Shown: piece after piece, positions 1 to 13,112 of the stretch | How positions within the stretch are numbered: position 1 is the stretch's first letter | How the letters are laid out: the number at the start of each line of letters is the position of its first letter | Notes under the pieces: generated by a model | Told to the model about the DNA's origin: nothing | Databases searched by the model: none | What the model saw: the letters and a program-made list of their open reading frames with translations, nothing else | Translations under genes and position numbers: made by a program | Assembly: GCA_942159475.1 (NCBI GenBank) | Contig: OW804096.1 | Span: forward strand, 12,759,871-12,823,870 | From: Sthenelais limicola | Lineage: Eukaryota; Annelida; Polychaeta; Phyllodocida; Sigalionidae | Direction: 5' to 3' | DNA length: 64,000 bases

Positions 1-203
1 TTTTTCTGAGCTGCTCGTTTCTCCTTTATTGACCTCTCTCTCCCACCTCCAGCTGTCCCTGGGTATCAAGTAACCATGGAGCCACGTATCTGTGGTAAGC
101 TAGCTCCTAATATTGAAATACTGACCATCTAGCTCATAGCCACCCTGTCCTCTGTGCCTTCTCTGTCTCTCATATCTGTGTATTATATTGCTCCCCCCTC
201 CCT

Positions 204-453
204 CTGGGTAAAATTTTCAGATAATGTACAGTTAGCAGATTTACACATTTCGTAAATTCCGCTTAATTAGACTAAAAAATGGTTAACACTAGGTATATAT
301 GAATATGTTTGAAATTTGACAGAAACAAACAGATTGTTTGAATAAAGGATTCAAACAATCTGTTTGTTTCTGTTGAACTGTATTTTGTCTTAAAATTGGA
401 TTTTTGAAAGGATCGGTGAAGGCAAATTGTACATTTTCTGGCGATTTCACCCC
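204..453 (+). mobile_element. Family A MITE, diverged copy with internal hairpin
   Basis: Ends are degraded (TGGGTAAAATTTTCAG and TTTCTGGCGATTTCACCC) but internal family blocks are clear. It contains a perfect 24-bp inverted repeat at 319-342/350-373 that other copies lack. Confidence 0.8.
319..373. repeat. Perfect hairpin: 24-bp arms, 7-nt loop
   Basis: Left arm 319-342 starts ACAGAAACAAACAG; right arm 350-373 is its exact reverse complement; loop TAAAGGA. Other family A copies carry this arm only once (CAAACAGATTG), so one arm was duplicated in inverted orientation. Confidence 0.9.
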
Positions 454-469
454 TTTACTTCGTCTCCCC

Positions 470-665
470 CTGAATATGTCTCTCTATACCATTCTCTATG
501 TCTCTTTCTCTTTCTCTCACCCAGCCCCCTATCCCCCTTTCTCTCCTCTCTCGCTCAGACTTTCTCCCCTCTTCCCCCACCTTCTCTTCCCCCTCTCCCT
601 CCTTTCTTCCTCTCTCTCCCCTCCCCTGCCCCTTTCTCCCCCTCCCCCTCCCCCATCTCTCTCAG
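470..665. repeat. CT-rich tract
   Basis: CCCCTCTC/TTTCTC composition next to the first family A copy. Confidence 0.85.
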
Positions 666-1002
666 ACCCATCCCCAATGGCTATCATGCACCCATCCCTC
701 GCATATACCTGTGGGCATGGAGCACCTAATAATGAAATACTACCCCTCCAGTCCCTCCTGTACCTCTCATCTCCTCCAGGGGAAGGGTCGGCCAGGGGGT
801 CACCCGGTCATTGACCCCTGCCCCCTACTGTGGCTTCTCACCTCACCGCCAGAGGGGGACACTGAACAATAATAGGGGGTACAAGGGGAGATGTTACCCC
901 CCCCCCCCCCCCCGCAACCTCAATACCTTAATACCTGAGACACTGAAGGCCAAACTTAAAGTTGTATTAGTCATTTCTATACAGCTCTATTTAATTCCAT
1001 AA

Positions 1003-1252
1003 GTGGGTCAGACTTTCAGAAAATGTACAATTGGCTGCTGTATACATTAAGTAAATTCTGCTAAATTAGGCTGCAATTTGGTCAATACTAGGTAAATTCG
1101 AGTATATTTGGCATATTGCATTGATTCTAGCAATCTATTTGGTTAGGTTGAACTGTATTTTGAACTTTATTTTCGTCTGAAATTTGGGTTATTTGAGAGG
1201 ATTGGTGAAGTTGATTTGTACATTTTCTGGTGACGTCACCCAAGTATTGCTC
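1003..1252 (+). mobile_element. Family A MITE
   Basis: Starts GTGGGTCAGACTTTCAGAAA and ends TTTTCTGGTGACGTCACCC; full internal sequence with GGTTAGGTTGAACTG. The right end is altered to contain TGACGTCA. Confidence 0.9.
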
Positions 1253-2844
1253 ATTTAGGAGGTTTATTTTTCCATACTTCCTATACATCACTATTTAATT
1301 CTAGAAATATTGTTTTCATTCAGGATGTAACTGTTTATTACTACAGTGTATTCATCAAGAAATGGCAGGGGTATTACCACAGAGATCATAAACGATTCAG
1401 TACTAGGGGAAAACGTTATGAATTGAAATATAATTAAAAAGAAAAATGATGCAAACACATTAGAAAAATAGCAATCAATGCTAGCCGTTAGAGATTAATT
1501 TTTTAAAATGTATGGTTTGGACATACACATTTGGACGTGCCCCCCCCCCCCCGCCTCCCCCCCCCCCCTCATCTCCCTCCCCACTCAGAGCTGTGTGTAG
1601 TGAACAAGGGTGAATATTAGCTACTAGATCATATCCCTGTCCACTTGTATTATGTCTCCAGTCAGGGACACCTTTAATACAGTGTGCACTGGGTGTACGT
1701 GGGTCTCCACCTATAGGTACAACTATAGCCATAGGTATAGGCATTACCAGTAATATACACCTTACCCATTACCGTCACCTATACACCTCTATATTGCTAA
1801 TCGTTTAACCCCTTCTTATCGTGGCGTGATGTTTATTATAAATATTTAACCCCTTTTCAACGTTAATTAATTGAGAAAGGGCAGCAGCAGACTCCTTCCA
1901 CTGATTCTGCCCCCTTCCCTTCTCCACACTTCAACCCACCTACCCTCAAAACCTCAAACACTTGTAAAAATAGCATCTAGCCACTTTGGATCTTTTACTA
2001 AATCTCATATGAGACGAGCATCTAATAAAGGACAATTGATTTATCATCTAAATAAGACAGGGAGGCAGTGGCTTCACCACATTTTCCCCATCTTCCGCAA
2101 ATGTGCCGCCGCTTTTACCCAATCTGATTACGGGCTTGTTCGCGACTGACGAGAACCTAAACAATTTCACAATCTTCTCTTGAGGCGCTGGATAATTTGA
2201 CAAATTGGATTTTGGAGAGAGGCATTTTATGAATGGCTTCCAAGCAGGGAAGCCATATAGATTTAACATGGCTTCCCCTCCTTTCCCTTCGTCTATGCTC
2301 ATTCGGGGCTTAGTTGCCGGAAAAAGTGGTATAGTCGGTTTCAATTGGTGCTGTGACTTGCTATTTCAATGATGTTTAATGATTGATTAAAACTCCATTC
2401 TGGGCTATTATGTCGTACCCTTTTAGAGCTGGGTTCTCATGCAGTTAACATCGATCAGAATTGTTTAAATTGTTCCATTCTTTTCCTAGCTATCTGAAAG
2501 CCATTAAACCGAAATCTGGGACTATGTTACCTGACTGTTGGTTTTGCTGTATTTCGGCGGCTCGCTGAAATCCTTCTGGGTTGTGCCACCTTTTCGCCAC
2601 ATTACCAAATGCAAAAACAAAATCTGTGTGGCATAAGAAATTTCAATTTGAATATATGGGTTTTGCCACAGTGGTGAAAACAAAAATGTGCCTTTTTGTG
2701 ATGTGCTCTTTGTGGCGAAAGTGAAATAATGTCCCAGCTCAAGCCCAGCTTCTGCTGTGATGGTTTCACTTATTATCACTCATCAGCCAATTCTACTTCA
2801 AATTCTTATTTAATCATATCACAGAAGCTAAATATTGATAATGT

Positions 2845-2990
2845 CATGGAGAGAGAGAGAAAGGGGGAAGAGAAGGAGGGGGAATAGGAGTGAGAGAGGG
2901 GAGATAATTTAAAGGCGGATATGGGGTGACAGATTCACAGAGAGACAGAGGGTGTGGGAGTGGGGGGGGGGGGAGAGCGATATATACACA
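2845..2990. repeat. GA-rich tract
   Basis: GAGAGAGAGAAAGGGGGAAG and later a G-run at 2960-2973. Confidence 0.8.
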
Positions 2991-3154
2991 GATATGAGAG
3001 TAAGTCAATTATAAGCCCTACATACGTCACTGTCCTATATGGTTAGTGACCTATCAATCTAATGGATCCTTAAGTAGGCTAAACAGGAGGAGAAGGAAAT
3101 AGGGAAGGGCAAGTAATCCTCCAGATCCCCTTCTCCAGGACAAAGCTGCTTCAC

Positions 3155-3397
3155 ATGGGTCAGATTTTCAGTAAATGTACAATTCAACTTCGCCAATCTT
3201 CTCAAATAACCCAAATTTCAGACGAAAATAAAGTTTAAAATACACTTCAACCTAACCAAACAGATTGCTAGAATCAATGCAATGTCAAATATACTCTGAA
3301 TTTTACCTAGTATTGACCAAATTGCAGCCTAATTTAGCAGAATTTACTCAATGTGTATAGCTGCCAATTGTACATTTTCTGAAAATCTGACTCACAT
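3155..3397 (-). mobile_element. Family A MITE, near-consensus
   Basis: Both 29-bp termini are present (TGGGTCAGATTTTCAG at the left, TTTTCTGAAAATCTGACTCA at the right). Confidence 0.93.
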
Positions 3398-3683
3398 AGA
3401 TTATCGTTTAAATTGCTGGCTACCTAATGGCATACATGCTGGAGCGGTCATTGACCAGGCCCTTTCACTGGCCTTTAATACCCTCTACTGCTCTATCTTA
3501 GAATGTCCCTTGGCAATGGCATGCAATTGGACTTGGAAGTTTCTAGATTAGTCGTCACAAAAGTGGTCAATTATAGTACAAGTAAAAGAGGGAGTTCTGG
3601 TGGAGATTGCTCTCACAATAAAGGGATTTGCATTTAAAGGGGTATGATCCACCAATCCGAGTTTACCGTATACGGGTCAGATT

Positions 3684-3871
3684 AGTCTAGGGTCATAGCC
3701 GTCTGAATGCCTCCAAAGTGGGGGAAATGCCTCTCGCTCCTGACCGCAAAATCCCATTAAAATCTCATTAGGACAATGATGGTTGACCTATTCTGGACCG
3801 AGAAAGTCATTAGCGAAGTAGGCGTCCAATCATTGACATAACGATCTTAGCATAGTTTCTGAGCCTAGACT
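3684..3871 (+). mobile_element. Family J MITE
   Basis: AGTCTAGGGTCATAGCC at left and TGAGCCTAGACT at right. The interior has GGCGTCCAATCATTGACATA, shared with the other J copies. Confidence 0.72.
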
Positions 3872-3985
3872 GAGATCGTCAGTAAATTTACAATCGGTAT
3901 AGGTCCTAGACATGATTTATTAAGTTCTACTAAATTCGGCTGAAATAGATACATGTATACTAATATGTTTACATGTATAGCTCCA
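3870..3985 (+). mobile_element. Family A fragment
   Basis: GATCGTCAGTAAATTTACAA followed by AAATTCGGCTGAAAT resembles the left third of the family; no right end is seen. It touches the end of a family J element. Confidence 0.45.
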
Positions 3986-6119
3986 GCGGAAAAGGTATCA
4001 ACATCAAGTCTCCTGCAGTGAATAGATGTTATATTTTTAAATGTTGGTCCTCCTACAAAATGGTGAAGATTTATAATATGTTTCTAATTTTCTCACTTTA
4101 AAAAAAATCCCCCTTGCTTAACCACACACAGAGTGAGTGACATAGTGGGAGTGGGATGGGGGCGGGGGGAGGGGGGCGGGGGGAGGGGGGAGGTCAGCAA
4201 TCAGGACTTGTCACTAGGGGTCGCCAGTGATTTGTTGTCTGTCCTTGACCTTGCTTGCCCGCAGGACAGCACTCGTGGCTTCCTGACCACTCATAGATCC
4301 ACTAGCCCTTCCCTGCACAGAGACAACTCATGTTGTGAAATTGTACCAGTTGTGGAAATGGAGTTGTTTCTGTTAAGGTCTAATAATGTCTTAAAATTAA
4401 TGATCTATGAGCAACTATATAGCCCTACTAAAGAGATGATAATCATGAACTATATAATTATAATGAGGTTATGCAATGTTACGTAATGTGTCATAACATT
4501 TACATTACACTCCTGTTACATACGTATATGTTCTATGGACCATAATACAAATCGAAAATATAAAAATGACTTGAAAGTTAAGATAAATAAGATAAGAAAT
4601 TAACTACTTTATCTATCCAACTCATAGAGGGTACATAATAAAACAGATAAAACGGGTAAACAGACTTCTAGATTAGATCCAGATCTCCCAGCCGTTACCG
4701 TAATATTCATCATTTAAAATCATTTATTAATCATATATTAATTATTCATTTTTTTGATCGCGACAATGGGAAGGCAACCCGGCCAATGGGTTTTGAAGCT
4801 AAATATTGCGTTTTATCGTACAGGTTCTAGTAATAGACATTATCCCTTTCCTCAATGACTGAAAGTTACATGCATGATTTTACATGCATGAGATATACAC
4901 CATTTTGTGTTTTTCTTTCTGAATTAAAGAAAGGGCAGATATTTCTGCCCTTCAAGTGCATGCTGAAATTATCTCTACTATATTTCTATCGAAAATTGCA
5001 AGAATGTTTTCACCAATATCATATCTTGTCAATGGTGACTTGTGTAATGGATGTTTATGTTTTAGACCATTTATTCCCATAATTCCAGCTGAATCAAGAG
5101 TCAATGGCTGTTATACAATTCTCCTATTATCGCTTATAATGATTTACACCTTTTCCTGAAGCAGCATTTTCTTCTTCATGACGATTTATGTTTCAAACTG
5201 CTACATAACCTGCATTCAGTTACAATTAAAAAACAACCCTTGGGCACAGTTTCCTTAAATACCCCCGTTATCGCCCACCACCATGACCAAGCACTTTTGC
5301 TTTGACTGCCCTCTGATGTAGCCATCAAATAGCATTAGAGCTGCTCTTGTGAAGAAAGGAGCAGCATGACTAATTGTGACCTAATTCTGGCTGATATTGA
5401 TAGATTGGTTTTGAGCTGGTTCCACCTTATTCTTCTTGCTCAATGGGAGCAACTCATTCCGGAAAGTGATGGTCCCTCAGGGAATGTCAAAGGGTCAGGT
5501 TCTCCTCTACAGGTTGCTGGTCCTCGGGGGATGTTGGGGGAAGAGTGGGAGGAGGGAGGGGAGCAGGGGGGGGATTGGGATAGGTGACTTGTTGGAGGGG
5601 CTGGAATTTCTATAGTGGGGGTATGAAAGAACTCAGGTATCCCTGCATGACTAGCTATAATTTCCTTTAGACATATTAATGGCTCTATTTTATATTTTTA
5701 AACTTCTTAAAAGGCGATCCTGGATCATTGCCTAGATAGAGGCGAACAAATTACACTATTTATCCTTTTTATACCAAATTGCCACTTTAGCATAAGATAC
5801 ATGATAGATATAACTGAAGGGGTAAATTATGTTAGACACAAACTCTTGTCTATAGAAATATCAACCTTCACATCTGGTTCGGATTTTATTGAAATATAAA
5901 ACCTTCACTGCTATAATTATATCAAGAGTAAAGGCCTAGTCTATTAAGCCGATTCTCATGCGATTCTCACAGAATTTAGTGGAAAAGAGCATTTAATATT
6001 TCATTCATTCTCTCCTCTCCTGCTATACTTTGTACAACTATTAAGGTTTGAAGGGGGACGGAGACCCCTTAACCTCCTGAACCTACCTCTACGTGTGTCG
6101 AACCTAGCAGGTGGATACC

Positions 6120-6215
6120 CAGGAGGAAGGGAAGGAAGAGGGAGGGAGGGGAAGAGGGAGGGAGGGGAGAGAGAAGAGGGAGGGAGGGGAGAGAGAAGGG
6201 GGGGAGGGGAGGGGT
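6120..6215. repeat. GGGA-rich tract
   Basis: GGGAGGGAGGGGAGAGAGAA units on the + strand; G-run spacing could allow quadruplex folding. Confidence 0.8.
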
Positions 6216-6479
6216 CAGGGCATGTTGGCCAGGGAATCGCTCAACTTGAAGAGCTACAATTGAATGGGGCCTGAGGCGACTCCTAGCGAGAAGAGAGCTA
6301 AATCAATCTCACCTGTCTACATTTCACCTCTGTGCTGTGCTCTGAGGCTCCCTTCCACTTGTAAACCAAGTCAACTTTGTCTTATAATAAATGTTTAACT
6401 TTTCCTTTTGATCTCACTTATTTCTGTTTATCTTCATCGCTTCTCAACCATTAAACAATTTGATCTATTTCCACTCACG

Positions 6480-6625
6480 ATCTGTTGTCTCCCTCTCTTT
6501 CTCTTTCTCTCCCTATTTCTCTTGCTCTTTTTCTATTTGTTTCTCTTTCTCTTTCTCGTTTTCCCCTCTGATTCTATTTCTATCGCCCCTTTCTATTATC
6601 TTCCTCCTTCTCTCTCCCTGTTACC
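6480..6625. repeat. CT-rich tract
   Basis: TTTCTCTTTCTC composition. Confidence 0.8.
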
Positions 6626-6667
6626 ATTTTATCATTCACTTAGTATCTAGATTTTTTTCATTTAATA

Positions 6668-6747
6668 TGGCCCCAGTTGCATAACAATCTGCGAGTAGCT
6701 TTTTCAGTGTTAATATTGAGCTCGCAGTTTGTTATGCAACGAGGGCA
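6668..6747. mobile_element. Family F minimal foldback
   Basis: GGCCCCAGTTGCATAACAA at left and TTGTTATGCAACGAGGGC at right with CTGCGAG/CTCGCAG extending the arms; only ~80 bp, the shortest family F copy. Confidence 0.7.
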
Positions 6748-7015
6748 TTTAAGCAATTTTACACACAAAAAAAACGAAATTTGAGTCTCCCTGACTTTTA
6801 GGTAGACCTCCCTACCTTAAACCATGTGCCCTACATAATAACTTAGCTCTTCCATCCCCCCCCCCCCCCCCGTCCTCGGCTCACCCCTCAACCTCTCGGG
6901 CACCTTCAGGGCTTCAACCATTTTCCTGATTGAAACTTAAAATGAAGGGGGTCTGAGGTGTAGGCTTCATTCACTCGTCCACTACTCCATGTCTTTGTGT
7001 CATGATGGGCTTTAC

Positions 7016-7213
7016 AGTCTAGGCCCATAGATGAGAGAGTCCCTTAAAACGGAGGGAAAGCCTCTAGCCTCAAACCGCCATTATAATTCCATTAAGACCG
7101 CAAAATGTCATTATAATCCCATTAGAACGCCTATTCCTAGGCCAGGAATTTATTAGCGAATAGGTGACACTGACATACGATTCTTATCTGATCTGAGGGT
7201 TTGGGCCTGGACT
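7016..7213 (+). mobile_element. Family J MITE
   Basis: AGTCTAGGCCCATAGATGAG at left, GGGCCTGGACT at right; interior AGGGAAAGCCTCTAGCCTCA and CCAGGAATTTATTAGCGAAT. Confidence 0.72.
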
Positions 7214-7239
7214 CATAGTTGGATTGCTAGTTCAGTCTC

Positions 7240-7520
7240 CTCTTTCTCTTTGCATTCATCTTTTCCGTTACCCCTCCTCCATCTTCTCCTCTTCCTTTTT
7301 GAAATCTCGACCATTCCCCCTCCTCCCTTTCTTCCTCTTCGTCCTCATCCTTCTTCTCCACCTTGTACTCCTTCTACTTTTCCTACTCGTTCTTCTCCTT
7401 CTCCATCTCCTTCTTCTTCTTCTTCTTCTTCTTCCTCACTTTGTCACTTATTCTCACACCACTTCTGTCATTCCTTTCCTCTATCTTTAAGAATGCTTTT
7501 TCCCCTATTCTCCCTTCTCT
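7240..7520. repeat. CTT/CTC-rich tract with (TTC)n
   Basis: Contains TTCTTCTTCTTCTTCTTC near 7410-7435. Confidence 0.85.
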
Positions 7521-7824
7521 TCTTCTGTCGTTTACCGACCTTTTTTCTTGCCCATCCCTTCTCTAAACCACAACCACAACCTCACCTATCTCTCGCCACC
7601 CACACCTCCTCCTGCCGACAGACCTAAGGTGTGTATTACCTAAATTACTGGAGGAGCCTGGTAGACAGGTGAGAGCCACCAATATACAGGTACCTGTCCA
7701 CACCAGGTAATGCAAACCAGCGCTGACCACCTCATGCTCATATACCCTGCACCTACCTGGGTGCCCGTGTCCCCTCACACTGCACCTACCCATACCTCGA
7801 TACTATACAATATATTCTTGTGTT

Positions 7825-7990
7825 TCAAAGATCATCCTATGGAGCATATTTAGCTACTTTACTAGTTACTGCTCGCCCAGAAATATTGCATATATTTTTT
7901 TTCAATTTTGTTTTCTTTTAAAAATTGTTTTTTCATACATCACAGAAAAGCAGACTAACATTTTTTTTTCAAATATAAAAGAAAGTGATC
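7825..7990 (+). mobile_element. Family D interior fragment
   Basis: CCTATGGAGCATATTTAGCT then CGCCCAGAAATATTGCA match the family interior; ends missing. Confidence 0.5.
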
Positions 7991-8880
7991 AAATAATATA
8001 AATCATTTTCTGATGCCTTGTTCCATATAATATACAATGCCTGTATAGATATCCATGTGTCATGCTATAGCATATCTTATATAGAACATGTGAGGCTGAA
8101 TACATGCCAGGCTCAGGGTCTTTATAGAGGGTATATGAGAGGTGGGTGTATAAAGTATAGCCTGGTATTCTCACGTCATCAACCTGGAGCCTACTCCTGT
8201 GGTGCCTTTGGACGTCTCTGTGACGCTCTGTAGGCTATAGACCTGTGTATTATAGTAGTGCCTTGAGAACAGACAATTATTTATGATGAGTTCACAGGTG
8301 CATATATGCACGGGAAGCCGGCATAGATAAGCGAATCCCATTTACTAGTTGTGCTAGGATTCGCTGTTGTTAGTTTTGGGAAATATTTTTTTATATTTTA
8401 TCTATTTCAAAAATAGGTGTCTCATCCATAAATGAAAAGCAATGATTGATTTAAATATAACAGTTTGTCAAATATATATTTTTTTAATTGAAAATGTTTT
8501 ATTTCTCCACGATTTCACATTTGTGATACTTTTAAATATGCGATTCTTATTTTGATAATGTATGCCTATAGCATTTAATTATACTGAATATTCTTTTTAG
8601 TTTCTGCCAAGGAAAATCTATATGAGGGAGGTATATATTTACAAGAGTAGGCACCCATAACTAATTCGCCCATTTGTATGACTCCAGATTGTAGATTTAG
8701 AGGCTAATATTCGGGGGATGCATTTCACACCCATGTGTTTTGCCGGCCCGGAACATTCCCCGAATAATCGCCCTATGAGAGTTTGATTGAATGTCATTGC
8801 AGAAATTATACAGGGAATATAGTGTCTCTGGTGGCCGGGGCGTGGCGCGCTTGTCGCTGTCACTGAGTGGCAGGTGTTTG

Positions 8881-8896
8881 CCACCAGGGAGCGCTG
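8881..8896 (+). promoter_or_regulatory. CTCF-like site
   Basis: CCACCAGGGAGCGCTG closely fits the CTCF core CCASYAGRKGGCRS, in a local GC-rich block (8820-8920). Motif match only. Confidence 0.4.
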
Positions 8897-11029
8897 CAGC
8901 AGTCGGAGCGACGTCTGGTTGTGGCGGGAGGAAGTAGGGAAAGGTGGATTTATAAGAGGGGGAGGGGGCAGAGGTAGAGGGGGAGGGGGCAGAGGGAAAT
9001 CTGGGAGAGGGCAAACAAGGTAATGACTTTCATGAAGCAAGGAGGCAAGGCTACTTGTATTGAAATCAGTAATTTGGTGTGAAACCTTCCCCTAATTCCA
9101 CAATTTATACAACCAAATTTCATAAAAAAAAATCTTCATTCTGATCGTTTTTGGACATCAAAATTGTCTTTAAATCGGTTTGAAATACGTCGCATAGGTA
9201 ATGCAGGCCTAAAATAACAACAATTCATTCTTTGGAGGATTTCAGTATTTTTGGCATGACCAAAGCTGTATTTTTTTTTAAAGGTTTGGTCAGAATATGG
9301 CAATTCGAGAAATAGATATAGCATAGTAAAACATCTAAGCGTGTGTTTTATCAAATGTATGAGGAGAAGCTGAGAAAGTTCTCTGGGTATTCATTATATT
9401 ATTAGTTGTGTTGTCTAATATTGAAACTGATGTCCATCAATGACAATAAGTTAAAAAAATATAATGAAAAAATGAAAAAAATGAGACCAGTACAGAGTGA
9501 ATAGATTCTGGAGAAGAAATAGAAATGACAAATAGGAAAATTAGACACATTCTCGGAGCAAGAGTTCCCTCTAAGACATGCATGATTCATACCTCATTGA
9601 TATACTGTGTTTCTACCTATCAGTGGTACATCAAACAATCTTTTTACAACATAATTATAACATCATTCAGAAAACAATCCCAAAAATATTAAGACAAATC
9701 CAGACACAGTCACCCACCCTAAGTAAATAAAGCAAAGATAAAGCAAAAAGTAGAAATGTGGCTTAAAATAACGTCTTTAGTCACTACACCAGACCACGTG
9801 ATGTCTTAGCCTCGTTCTGGCGGCGCCAGCCTCCTTCTGATCTCATGTAGCCTCATTCCAGTGTTATCTGACGGGTTATCTAAGAGGGGGGAGGTGCTGA
9901 CGAGCGGGATGGTAGTATAGGGAGATAACACGGTGATAGAGAGCTAGACTAACTAGTATTGTCTGAGAGCACGGAGAGAAAGACAAATTTATTCTTTCCA
10001 AAATAAGGAGTGACTTCTTTCCATCTCCGTTATTTTTTTAATGTGTGTCAAGTTAGTTGTTATGTAGAAGCACAAATGTTTACTTAGAGTTAAAAAGAAA
10101 TAATAGAAAAAAGTAAAACAACTATGAAAAGTTATATTTTTAATAAAAGAAACAAATTTGAAATGTCTTTAAAAAATGGCGGCGTCTATCGGCGTCAGTT
10201 CTTGTGGGAGAAACCTTCTTGTTTAAGTCTCGTAATTATTACACTTTCTTCCTGTTCACACATTTTCGTTTTTTTTATAAAAAATATATCTGTTCACATT
10301 TTTCTTTTTTCTACTATTTCTTTAAAAGATAAATTGAAAATTCCGAACTTCCGTACCTGTAAGCCTATACTATAGGAGGTACCTATATATATATGCTTCA
10401 TGCTTATATTTTTCAATGAGAACAACATTGGTTCCTACAGGGAATACTTGGAAAAAGCAAGAGCACTGGATCCTTATTCAGTATGAAGATATTTTAAATA
10501 ATGAAATATTATGAAATATTAGAGAAAAACACTTTATACCTTACCAAGTCTGCCTAGTCCCCTACAATGTAATCGATCACATTGTATAGAAGTAGAACCA
10601 TTACCGCCATTTCATAGACTAATCATTAGACCGCCTGGCCAATAACAAGACCCACTAAAGGGATTGGGTCAACCAAGATTTCAGAATAAGAGCGATGGCT
10701 ACATTTGGCTGTTTACTGTAAATGGTGGAGAGCCGGTGGAGGTGGGGAGAGACAATGCATCAGCCTTGGGAGAGTGGTGTGACAGGCATCTGTTGCCTAG
10801 TCCACTGCCAGAGGAGAAGAGAGATACTGGGGAACTGAGAGCTCTAAAAGAGTAGGAGCAGAATGTGTATAATATGTGATATTGTATTATTGTACCCTGT
10901 TATAAAATTGTAATTTATTTCATGTTCACGTTATTGAAACTCTGTAACCTAATGAACGACCAAAGCAAGAATTTAGGCACTCGACGGAAAAACTATTTGA
11001 GCAGTCATACTGTTTATTCAACATTCGGA

Positions 11030-11092
11030 ACCAGCTTATTGTAAAACAGCGACAATAAAGAATTATTGAATTGAATTGAATTGAATATGTTC
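11030..11092 (+). repeat. Retroposon 3' end with (TTGAA)n tail
   Basis: TATTGTAAAACAGCGACAAT, AAAGAATTATTGAATTGAAT. Same tail as the SINE at 62311. Confidence 0.6.
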
Positions 11093-11111
11093 CAGGGATA
11101 TTAGGCACAAG

Positions 11112-11235
11112 TCTCAAAATTGATATTTTTGTAGGGATCTAGTAAGTACTATTAGTCATATGAATACATGTACCAAATTTCAGGACATGCTTCATTTGTA
11201 ATCGTTCACCCAGAAATATTGCAAACGTAAAATAT
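11112..11235 (+). mobile_element. Family D interior fragment
   Basis: GTCTCAAAATTGATATTTTT, ACCAAATTTCAGGACATG and CACCCAGAAATATTGCAAAC are family blocks; it abuts a retroposon tail at 11045-11092. Confidence 0.5.
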
Positions 11236-12229
11236 AGAAGCAATAAAGCATTGTATAGTTTAGGTTTATACTCTTCAAGAAGGGACACGAACAAAAATAC
11301 CCAAAGCTATGTTTTGTTTCATATTTAACATCACATAATTATAATTCTGTATTTCTGGTATTTTGAATAACATTTGTGACAGAGATGTTTGCTCTTTCTA
11401 CCAAATAAATGTTCACCAAACAAGGCAATATCTTATCCATATGCAGACATATCTTGAGCCTTATTCATTTTTATTCGGTGTAGTAATGGTCATACATGGT
11501 GGCTATTGTGTGTGTGTGTATTTTGAGGTATATTCCAGAAATCTAAAGAATGAATGAAATACAAATTAGAAACACACAACTAAGGTGATTAACATTCCCC
11601 AGGGGGGATTGAGGAATTCAGGGAATCCACTTGTGTATTCAGGACAGGGATTCCCCCACAAGCCCATCAGCAAGTCTAAATAGCTGCCACCAAAGCCCCC
11701 TTCACTCATTGTCAATATTTCCAATTGTTGGAGCGGCCCTTCTGAGCTCCTTCTGTATAGGTCATGCCCTCAGGTTATGTCCAGAAAAATATTCTTTTAA
11801 ATATTGCCTTTAATATTGCATTATATAATCATTGGATATGTTCAATTTAAAATTCGGCTTTCTTTTATTCATGGGGGAACAGGTTCTTCGCTTTTGTGAA
11901 ATGACAGATGTGGTAGACAATTTACATGTCATATATGTCCTTGTATTGGAAGTACCTCTATTTTGATTTGTGAAAATGACCCAAATTACACCCTAATTTC
12001 AGTTGTCCGACACAATAAAAAAAAGATCAAAGTTCAAAATATTGTATGAAATCAGTTTCAAATAGTGTAAAAAGTGAAAACGAATTTAGATGTTAAGTCC
12101 TTTTTTCCTCAACTATGGCTTATAAGTATGTTGGAGGGCGGGGGCGTGTGACCGACGGACAAGTGGCTCAATCGGTCAGGAATTCCAGTGCCAGGAACCA
12201 GTGGGAACTGCACACTGGCACTATTGAGC

Positions 12230-12955
12230 TTCTTCTGAGGGAGAAGGAGGGAGAGCAGAAGATGGGAGGACAGAGGGAAGGGGAAGGGGAGGGGACTCCA
12301 GGAGGGACGAGGGGGTACACAGAGATTGACGGAGAGAGAGAGCAAGAGAGAGGGGGAGAGAGAGAGGAAGAGAGACAGAGAAAGAGGGGGAGAGGGAGAG
12401 AGAGAGAGGAGGGAGAGGGAGAGAGAGACAGAGAGAGAGGGGGAGAGGGAGAGAGAGAGAGGAGAGAGAGGGAGGGAGAGGAGAGAGAGAGGAAGAGAGA
12501 CAGAGAGAGAGGGGGAGAGAGAGAGAGGAGAGAGAGGGAGGGAGAGGAGAGAGAGAGGAGAGAGAGGGGGAGAGAGATGGAGAGAGTGGGAGAGAGAGAG
12601 AGGGAGAGAGAGGGAGAGAGGGAGAGAGAGAGGAGAGAGGAAGAGAGACAGAGAGAGAGAGAGAGAGGGAGAGACAGACAGAGGGAGAGAAGGAGAGATG
12701 AATGAGGGGCGATACGGGAGATAAAGCTGGGGGAGAGAAAGAGAGAGATAAAGGGCAAAGAGGAGAGAGAGATAAAGGGCAAAGAGGAGAGAGAGATAAA
12801 GGGCAAAGAGGAGAGAGAGATAAAGGGCAAAGAGGAGAGAGAGATAAAGGGCAAAGAGGAGAGAGAGATAAAGGGAGAGATCAACAGAGACAAAGAGGGG
12901 AGACGAGAGGGGAAAAGACCAAGAGAAAAGAGCATGGAAAAGGAGCAGGATGATA
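12230..12955. repeat. Long GA-rich tract ending in a 24-bp minisatellite
   Basis: 12320-12700 is nearly pure purine. From 12741 the unit GAGATAAAGGGCAAAGAG repeats every 24 bp five to six times. Both strands stay open in several frames only because of the composition; it is not coding. Confidence 0.92.
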
Positions 12956-13095
12956 GTAAGACAGAAATATAGAAGCTGATGATAAAGTGATTCTGGGGGA
13001 TAGAACTTCTAGGAATGCAGGCAGGAGTGCATGAGGAGTGAAATGAACATTCCTGACCTAATGACCCCAGGTACGGTGATGATAAGTACATATGG

Positions 13096-13112
13096 GCTGC
13101 TCCAGGGGGCGC
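13096..13112 (+). promoter_or_regulatory. CTCF-like site
   Basis: GCTCCAGGGGGCGCC fits most of the same core. Motif match only. Confidence 0.35.

Noticed and set aside
53..94. Possible 42-nt micro-exon with strong acceptor (CACCTCCAG) and donor (G|GTAAGC)
   Set aside because: In phase 0, as needed to join the exon at 23448, it contains TAA; the other frames do not fit the phase or the family.
8639..9040. 133-codon minus-strand open frame in a GC-rich block
   Set aside because: The Pro-rich start is a simple repeat and the remainder matches no protein I recognise; no splice or conservation support.
12741..12890. Regular 24-bp repeats that could suggest a CRISPR array
   Set aside because: Units are contiguous with no unique spacers, in an animal genome; this is a minisatellite.
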